64,000 bases of DNA, from assembly GCF_002994655.1 (NCBI RefSeq), contig NZ_PPDL01000013.1:27652-91651 (forward strand), given 5' to 3'. The notes below the pieces were generated by a model, which was not told the DNA's origin, ran no database searches, and saw nothing but the letters and a program-made list of their open reading frames with translations. The position numbers and the translations under genes were made by a program. This document shows, in pieces, positions 59,800 to 64,000 of this stretch. Source of the stretch: Corynebacterium sp. 13CS0277. GTDB taxonomy: Bacteria > Actinomycetota > Actinomycetes > Mycobacteriales > Mycobacteriaceae. Position 1 is the stretch's first letter. The number at the start of each line of letters is the position of its first letter.

Positions 59800-59924
59800 A
59801 AAAAAGGGGGGTTACGTGCCCGCGGGGGCGGGGTTCGTGCGCGCCGTGACGTGCAAGGGGGACAGTCACCCCCGGGGGTTGGAGACCCCGGGGTGCCAGG
59901 ATCCCCCGCACAAGGTCCGGGGGT
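59797..59924 (-). terminator. Hairpins and T9 tract downstream of the orphan riboswitch
   Basis: Reading the minus strand: CCCCCG...CGGGGG (59924-59902), CACCCCGGGG...CCCCGGGGGTG (59896-59867), and finally CCCCCC followed by nine T residues (59805-59797), which abut the cbiO stop. Together they could end a short riboswitch RNA, but no single perfect stem directly precedes the T run. Confidence 0.4.
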
Positions 59925-59998
59925 GGCAGAAAAGCGATGCTCCGACGAGGTGCCTGTCCGCGGGCACGTAACCGTCGCCACCGGGGGAGAACACGGGC

Positions 59999-60140
59999 GC
60001 GGGGTGCCGCCCGGCGCTGCGGATCGTCTCCTGGTGGCACAACTGGCAGGTGTCGGGCTTTCACCGTTGCGGGACAGCTCCGAAGTTTCATCGGATTCCC
60101 TCTTATCGTCGCGCGTGCGCGCGAACCGAGTTGCACCCGC
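59999..60140 (-). ncRNA. Second cobalamin-riboswitch-like element, antisense and without a gene behind it
   Basis: On the minus strand: GGGAATCCGATGAAACTTCG (60100-60081), GAGCTGTCCCGCAACGGTGA (60080-60061) and CCAGGAGACG (60034-60025) reproduce the B12-box order and spacing seen at 56909-57060. A P1 candidate is GCGGGTGC (60140-60133) with GCACCCCGC (60007-59999, one bulge). The canonical ACTGTGA reads ACGGTGA here. The element points away from ramA and towards the 3' end of cbiO; only a 42-codon GTG frame (from 59994) without ribosome binding site follows. Confidence 0.8.
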
Positions 60141-60703
60141 ACATCTTAGTCGCCGCCGCGCGGCGGCGACCGCCCGCTACCCCCGCCCCCGCGCGCACCC
60201 CGGGGGAGTGTGTGGGGCGTGCGGGCGGGGGAGAAACGGGCACAAGTGGCGCTTCGCGCGGGCCTCCAACCCCCGCCCGGGGGGAAGCTATCAGTGTAAT
60301 ACGCCCCACAATCTGAGCCGGCCTACACGGCGCGGGCACGGCGGGGGTGGTGAGCGCGGTCGACTCAACTGGGTGTCGAACTACCCCCGCCGGCGCGTTC
60401 ACACAGCCCCGCCGAATATTAGCCACGCCGCATGACGGTCGGTGGTGTGGTGGGCGCGGCCGCTTGGGGCGCGTGTGCCCGGTGGCCTGCGCAAACCTGA
60501 AGAAAACCTGTGTGCCGCCTGGGGGTGTGACGGGGCGTGCGGGTGGGGTACGGGTGTGGCCAAAAGTCGGCGTGTGTGTACGTCCGACCCTCACTATGGG
60601 TGCCCCTGTGGGGAGGGCGACCAGGGGCCGGGGGTGGCGGAGTGTGGCTGGGGTGGAAGAAAAAACAACACGAAAACGTGGGCAGGTGCCCCCGGTTGGC
60701 AGT

Positions 60704-60709
60704 TATAAT
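60704..60709 (+). promoter_or_regulatory. ramA -10 element
   Basis: A perfect TATAAT in a G+C-rich setting, with no good -35, which suggests activator dependence. It gives a leader of about 100 nt. G-run stretches of the RamA half-site type lie upstream, compatible with autoregulation. Confidence 0.6.
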
Positions 60710-60816
60710 CAGCCACGTACTTTGTGGGTGACCCCCACAGTGCGAGCCCCGCCCGGCATCCGCAGGCGCCGGGTGCGGGCGCGCTTCTTTCAGGCCCCTT
60801 GATTGAGGAGGATCGC

Positions 60817-61659
60817 GTGGAATCTGGACGTCTCAAAGATGACGAAGACGCCATTCGCGCCGCATTAACCCAGCTGAAGAGTGCCACGGGTATTCCCGTG
60901 ACCATGTTTGCTGGGGTGTTGCCTGACGGCCGGCTGCAGATCCACTCGTGGGTGGGTTTGCGCACCCCGGCGCTGCAGAACCTCATCATTGACACAGGCT
61001 GCGGTGTCGGCGGCCGCGTCATGTCGACCCGCCGCCCCGTCGGCGTGTCCGACTACTCGCGCGCCAACGTGATCAGCCACGAGTACGACGACGCGGTCCT
61101 CGACGAGGGGCTGTTCTCCATCGTGGCGGTGCCTGTCATCGTTGGTCGGGAGATCCGTGGCGTGCTCTACGTGGGTGTGCACTCTCCGGTGCGTCTCGGC
61201 GACAAGGTCATTGAGGAAGTCACGATGACCGCCCGGGTGCTGGAGCAGGAGTTCGCCGTCAATGCGGCGTTCCGCCGCAATGACATGGGGCGCCTCAACC
61301 CGATGAAGCAAGGCCGGATGATGAACGGCGCCGAGTGGGAGCAGATCCGCTCCGCGCACGGCAAGCTCCGCATGGTCGTCAACCGGCTCGAGCACTCGGA
61401 GCTGCGTCAGGAACTCGAGGAAGTCTGCGACCAGATGGTCACCCCCGTCCGCGTCAAGCAGACCACCAAGCTGTCCGCCCGCGAGCTCGACGTGTTGGCC
61501 TGCGTGGCGCTCGGCCACACCAACGTGGAAGCCGCCGAAGAGATGGGCATCGGCCCCGAGACCGTGAAGAGCTACCTGCGCTCCGTCATGCGTAAACTCG
61601 GCGCCCACACCCGCTACGAGGCGGTCAACGCGGCCCGCCGCATCGGCGCCCTCCCTTAA
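60817..61659 (+). CDS. ramA: RamA-like LuxR-type regulator of acetate metabolism
   Basis: A 280-residue protein, close to the C. glutamicum RamA length I recall (282). The N-terminal GAF-like domain (about 15-165; HSWVGLRTPALQNLIIDTGCGVGGRVM, split) is followed by a C-terminal LuxR helix-turn-helix (about 215-275): LSARELDVLACVALGHTNVEAAEEMGIGPETVKSYLRSVMRKLGAHTRYEAV (split). RamA activates acetate genes (pta-ack, glyoxylate cycle, CoA-transferase) and others. Neighbours cysK/cysE and the CoA-transferase support orthology. GTG start with GAGGAGGA upstream. Confidence 0.88.
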   Translation: MESGRLKDDEDAIRAALTQLKSATGIPVTMFAGVLPDGRLQIHSWVGLRTPALQNLIIDTGCGVGGRVMSTRRPVGVSDYSRANVISHEYDDAVLDEGLFSIVAVPVIVGREIRGVLYVGVHSPVRLGDKVIEEVTMTARVLEQEFAVNAAFRRNDMGRLNPMKQGRMMNGAEWEQIRSAHGKLRMVVNRLEHSELRQELEEVCDQMVTPVRVKQTTKLSARELDVLACVALGHTNVEAAEEMGIGPETVKSYLRSVMRKLGAHTRYEAVNAARRIGALP

Positions 61660-61667
61660 ACCCCCAA

Positions 61668-61705
61668 CACCACCCCCGAGAATCTCGGGGGTGGTGCTCT
61701 TCTTT
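61668..61705. terminator. Terminator between ramA and the adenosyltransferase gene
   Basis: CACCACCCCCGAG / CTCGGGGGTGGTG form a 13-bp stem (61668-61680, 61684-61696) followed by CTCTTCTTT. Confidence 0.88.
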
Positions 61706-62282
61706 ATGCCTCCCGCTGGCCGCCCGGCACCCAGGTGACATCCCCGCCCGGGTTCGCCACCCGGGAGGCGATAAACAGCAGATCCGACAGGCGGTTCAAA
61801 TACTTCGCCGGGGTGACGTTCGTGGTCTCCGGATTGGCGCGCACCGCCGCCCACGCGGAGCGCTCCGCCCGCCGCACCACGGCCCGCGCCGTGTGCAGCA
61901 GCGCCGCCGCAGCCGTCCCGCCCGGCAGGATGAAGGAATCCAGCTTCGGCAACTCCGCGTTGAGCGCGTCGCACTCGGCCTCCAGGCGGTCGATGTAGGC
62001 CTGCTCCACCCGCAGCGGCGGATACTTCGGGTTTTCCTCGACCGGGGCGGCGAGATCCGCGCCGCAATCAAACAGTTCGTTCTGGATCCGCAGCAGCATG
62101 GGCACGAGTTCCTCCGGGGGGTTGCCCAGGGCGAGCACCTGGCCGATCGCGCAGTTCGCCTCGTCGCAGTCGGCGTAGGCCACGAGCCGGGGATCGTCCT
62201 TGGGCACGCGGGTGAAATCCGCGAGCGCGGTGGTGCCATCGTCGCCGGTGCGGGTGTAAATCTTCGTCAAATGCACAGCCAT
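61704..62282 (-). CDS. PduO-type ATP:cob(I)alamin adenosyltransferase
   Basis: A 192-residue protein. The N-terminal TRTGDDGTTALADFTRVPKDD (split; residues about 10-30) is the ATP-binding motif of PduO/MMAB enzymes, and VVRRAERSAWAA (about 133-144) with the conserved R-x-x-E-R is the second active-site part; NRLSDLLFIASRVAN is the C-terminal helix. It makes adenosylcobalamin. It fits with the cobalt uptake operon and riboswitches nearby. TAGGCT ends 7 nt before the ATG (leaderless). Divergent from murA, an order that I recall from mycobacteria too. Confidence 0.92.
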   Translation of the reverse strand: MAVHLTKIYTRTGDDGTTALADFTRVPKDDPRLVAYADCDEANCAIGQVLALGNPPEELVPMLLRIQNELFDCGADLAAPVEENPKYPPLRVEQAYIDRLEAECDALNAELPKLDSFILPGGTAAAALLHTARAVVRRAERSAWAAVRANPETTNVTPAKYLNRLSDLLFIASRVANPGGDVTWVPGGQREA

Positions 62283-62359
62283 AGCACCCAGCCTAGCCCC
62301 GCAGGCTGCGGCTTCGACCCCGTGCGCCGCGCGCGCGGGTTTCGGTAGGCTGGTTCGAC

Positions 62360-63619
62360 GTGAAAGACATTTTTCTCGTCACTGGTGGTGCCCGCCTGCA
62401 GGGAGCTGTGAAGGTAAGCGGCGCGAAGAACTCCGTGCTCAAGCTCATGGCCGCAGCGCTCCTCGCGGAGGGGACGACGACGCTGCATAACTGCCCGGAG
62501 ATCCTCGACGTGCCGCTCATGCGGGACGTGCTCGTCGGCCTCGGCTGCGAGGTCACGATTGACGGCCAGACGGTGCGTATCACCACCCCGGCGGAGCTGC
62601 GCAGCGACGCCGACTTCGATGCGGTGCGCCAGTTCCGCGCCTCGGTGTGCGTGCTCGGGCCGCTGACTGCCCGCTGTGGTCGGGCGAAGGTGGCGCTGCC
62701 CGGCGGCGACGCCATCGGTTCCCGCCCCCTCGACATGCACCAGTCCGGCCTGGAGCGCATGGGGGCGACGACCCGCATCGAGCACGGCTGCGTCGTCGCC
62801 ACCGCCGAGCACCTGCGCGGCGCGCACATCAAGCTCGGCTTCCCGAGTGTGGGCGCGACGGAGAACATTCTCACCGCAGCGGTCCTCGCCGACGGGGTGA
62901 CCACCCTGGATAATGCGGCGCGCGAGCCGGAAATCGTTGATCTGTGCACCCTGCTCAGTGCGATGGGCGCGAACATCGAGGGCGCGGGCACCAACACCAT
63001 CACGATCACCGGTGTCGACAAACTGCACCCCGCCGAGCACTCGGTCGTCGGTGACCGCATCGTCGCCGGCACCTGGGCCTATGCCGCGGCGATGACCCGC
63101 GGCGACATCACTGTCGGTGGGATTAGCCCCAAGGCGCTGCACCTGCCGCTGGAGAAGCTGAAGTACGCCGGCGCAGACATCGAAACCTACGAGCAGGGGT
63201 TCCGGGTGCGTATGGATAAGCGCGCCAAGGCCGTCGACTATCAGACGCTGCCGTTCCCCGGGTTCCCCACCGACCTGCAGCCGATGAGCATTGGGCTGGC
63301 CACCGTCGCGGACGGCACCTCCGTCATCACGGAGAACGTCTTCGAATCCCGCTTCCGCTTCGTCGACGAAATGCACCGCCTCGGCGCGGACGCCTCCGTC
63401 GACGGCCACCACGTGGTGCTGCGCGGCGTGGAGAAACTGTCCTCGACCGACGTGTGGAGCTCCGATATTCGCGCCGGCGCCGGCCTCGTTCTGGCAGCAC
63501 TGTGCGCGGAAGGCACCACCACCGTTCACGACGTCTTCCACATTGATCGCGGATACCCGCACTTCGTGGAAAACCTCCGCGCCCTCGGCGCCACCATCGA
63601 ACGGTCCCAAGAAGCCTAA
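62360..63619 (+). CDS. murA: UDP-N-acetylglucosamine 1-carboxyvinyltransferase MurA
   Basis: A 419-residue protein with the inside-out alpha/beta barrel. It opens [30 protein letters not shown] (split; Lys and Asn of the substrate site). The active-site loop reads [15 protein letters not shown]: residue 117 is Asp where most bacteria have the fosfomycin-targeted Cys. The same change is known in mycobacterial MurA and gives intrinsic fosfomycin resistance. It commits UDP-GlcNAc to peptidoglycan. The GTG start lies 8 nt behind TAGGCT (leaderless). Confidence 0.96.
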   Translation: MKDIFLVTGGARLQGAVKVSGAKNSVLKLMAAALLAEGTTTLHNCPEILDVPLMRDVLVGLGCEVTIDGQTVRITTPAELRSDADFDAVRQFRASVCVLGPLTARCGRAKVALPGGDAIGSRPLDMHQSGLERMGATTRIEHGCVVATAEHLRGAHIKLGFPSVGATENILTAAVLADGVTTLDNAAREPEIVDLCTLLSAMGANIEGAGTNTITITGVDKLHPAEHSVVGDRIVAGTWAYAAAMTRGDITVGGISPKALHLPLEKLKYAGADIETYEQGFRVRMDKRAKAVDYQTLPFPGFPTDLQPMSIGLATVADGTSVITENVFESRFRFVDEMHRLGADASVDGHHVVLRGVEKLSSTDVWSSDIRAGAGLVLAALCAEGTTTVHDVFHIDRGYPHFVENLRALGATIERSQEA

Positions 63620-63621
63620 AA

Positions 63622-63661
63622 CGCAGACACCTCCCCACACGCTTGTGGGGAGGTGTCTGCG
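63622..63661 (+). terminator. Terminator of murA
   Basis: CGCAGACACCTCCCCACA / TGTGGGGAGGTGTCTGCG form an 18-bp perfect stem with a 4-nt loop, separating murA from the rRNA promoter region. Confidence 0.88.
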
Positions 63662-63803
63662 TATCTCCACCCGAAAACCGTCTCTGTGCTGGGGATTTGT
63701 GTGGTGTTCGCGGTGTGTGTAACTTTATCCGGGTCAGCGAGACAGCCCAGCGCCTCAAATCAGGGGAAGCAAGCAGTCAACATACGGTGCTGACACACCG
63801 GAT

Positions 63804-64000
63804 TTGCACTCGCACGTTCTTGTTGTGTAGTGTCGGTGGAACCGCCGTGAGGCAGTCGCAAGCGTGGCTGTGTTTGTGGTGGTGCACGATGTTTGAGAAC
63901 TCAATAGTGTACCAATGTACTAGTTTTTTGTGCTGGTTCGATGGTTTGTGCTGCCGGGGACTGCTTGTCCCTGACGCAACGCTTGCATGACACGAGTGTG
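63804..64000 (+). promoter_or_regulatory. Promoter and leader of a ribosomal RNA operon (rRNA beyond the window)
   Basis: TTGCAC (63804-63809), an 18-bp spacer and TAGTGT (63828-63833) form a promoter. The following TGTTTGAGAACTCAATAGTG (63891-63910) is the conserved leader sequence found before 16S rRNA genes of Corynebacteria and relatives, associated with antitermination and RNase III processing. From memory, murA directly precedes an rrn operon in Mycobacterium. No 16S sequence is reached before position 64000. Confidence 0.75.

Larger units (their letters stand above)
59800..60816. other. Gene-free kilobase between cbiO and ramA
   Basis: 1017 bp without a convincing coding region on either strand; the short open frames lack family resemblance and ribosome binding sites. 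It holds a cobalamin-riboswitch-like element on the minus strand (59999-60140), several G+C hairpins downstream of it (59867-59924), many G-runs (about 60520-60660) and the ramA promoter. Confidence 0.7.

Noticed and set aside
59866..59994. 42-codon GTG frame behind the orphan riboswitch as the controlled gene
   Set aside because: No ribosome binding site, no similarity to a known protein, and it runs through strong hairpins; it may still be a leader peptide but is not supported.
60181..60700. Hidden coding gene upstream of ramA
   Set aside because: Several short frames exist, but none has a start context, a plausible composition or a family motif.

Overview
The window is a high-GC actinobacterial chromosome segment, most probably from a Corynebacterium species. 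Several points support this: a mycothiol synthase (mshD); a RamA-type LuxR regulator near a succinyl-CoA:acetate CoA-transferase, cysK/cysE and pstSCAB, an order that from memory resembles C. glutamicum; a MurA with Asp instead of Cys in the active-site loop; a TAGAC-N6-GTCTA McbR-type operator before cysK; and many leaderless genes whose -10 hexamer lies 6-8 nt before the start codon. No species can be named from the sequence alone.

Layout. 1-2.75 kb: end of a phenylacetate-type catabolic region (3-hydroxyacyl-CoA dehydrogenase end, PaaI-like thioesterase, PaaZ). 2.77-4.25 kb: first copy of a 1.48-kb cassette encoding a DUF222/HNH-endonuclease protein; a second copy (about 96% identical protein) lies at 33.1-34.6 kb between purL and purF. 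4.2-12.5 kb: Excalibur-domain membrane protein, TetR regulator, GntP permease, a tandem pair of tiny unknown paralogues, mmsA-mmsB (valine catabolism), a ClC-like channel and an HdeD-like protein. 12.6-16.4 kb: a GNAT/ADP-forming acyl-CoA synthetase-like fusion translationally coupled to the deacetylase AcuC. 16.4-25.3 kb: acyl-CoA and branched-chain catabolism (HSD10-like SDR, acyl-CoA dehydrogenase, acyl-CoA synthetase, enoyl-CoA hydratase, 3-hydroxyisobutyryl-CoA hydrolase, thiolase) and an MFS carrier. 25.3-29.6 kb: a second Excalibur protein behind a strongly structured leader, a membrane-anchored secreted protein, and a TetR gene divergent from an old-yellow-enzyme/DJ-1 fusion.

29.9-40.6 kb: purine synthesis (purSQL, then purF-purM), interrupted by the second HNH cassette, an isochorismatase-fold hydrolase, a DUF2254 membrane protein and a tandem-hotdog thioesterase. 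40.6-45.2 kb: small conserved actinobacterial genes (DUF3073, YgfZ-like, PabC-like lyase, nitrobindin-like FABP, LmeA-like, mshD). 45.2-51.4 kb: pstSCAB with phoU and a dus gene transcribed towards it. 51.7-56.6 kb: CoA-transferase, tRNA genes (Lys, Glu, Asp, Asp, Phe) with a decayed Ltp-like gene between them, a GNAT protein, cysE and cysK. 56.9-59.8 kb: a cobalamin riboswitch and the cobalt ECF transporter cbiMNQO. 59.8-60.8 kb: a gene-free kilobase with a second cobalamin-riboswitch-like element on the opposite strand, pointing at the end of cbiO and with no recognisable gene behind it. 60.8-63.6 kb: ramA, a PduO-type cobalamin adenosyltransferase, and murA. The last 340 bases carry the promoter and leader of a ribosomal RNA operon that begins beyond the window.

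Together the genes describe acetate/acyl-CoA metabolism (RamA, CoA-transferase, the acyl-CoA operons, acetyltransferase-AcuC), B12 supply (cobalt uptake, adenosyltransferase, two riboswitches), sulfur assimilation, phosphate uptake and purine synthesis. No prophage, transposase or CRISPR array is visible. The most unusual items are the orphan antisense riboswitch, the duplicated HNH cassette with flush boundaries, the structured leader at 25.4 kb, and the 60-bp promoter/operator block shared by gntP and mmsA.
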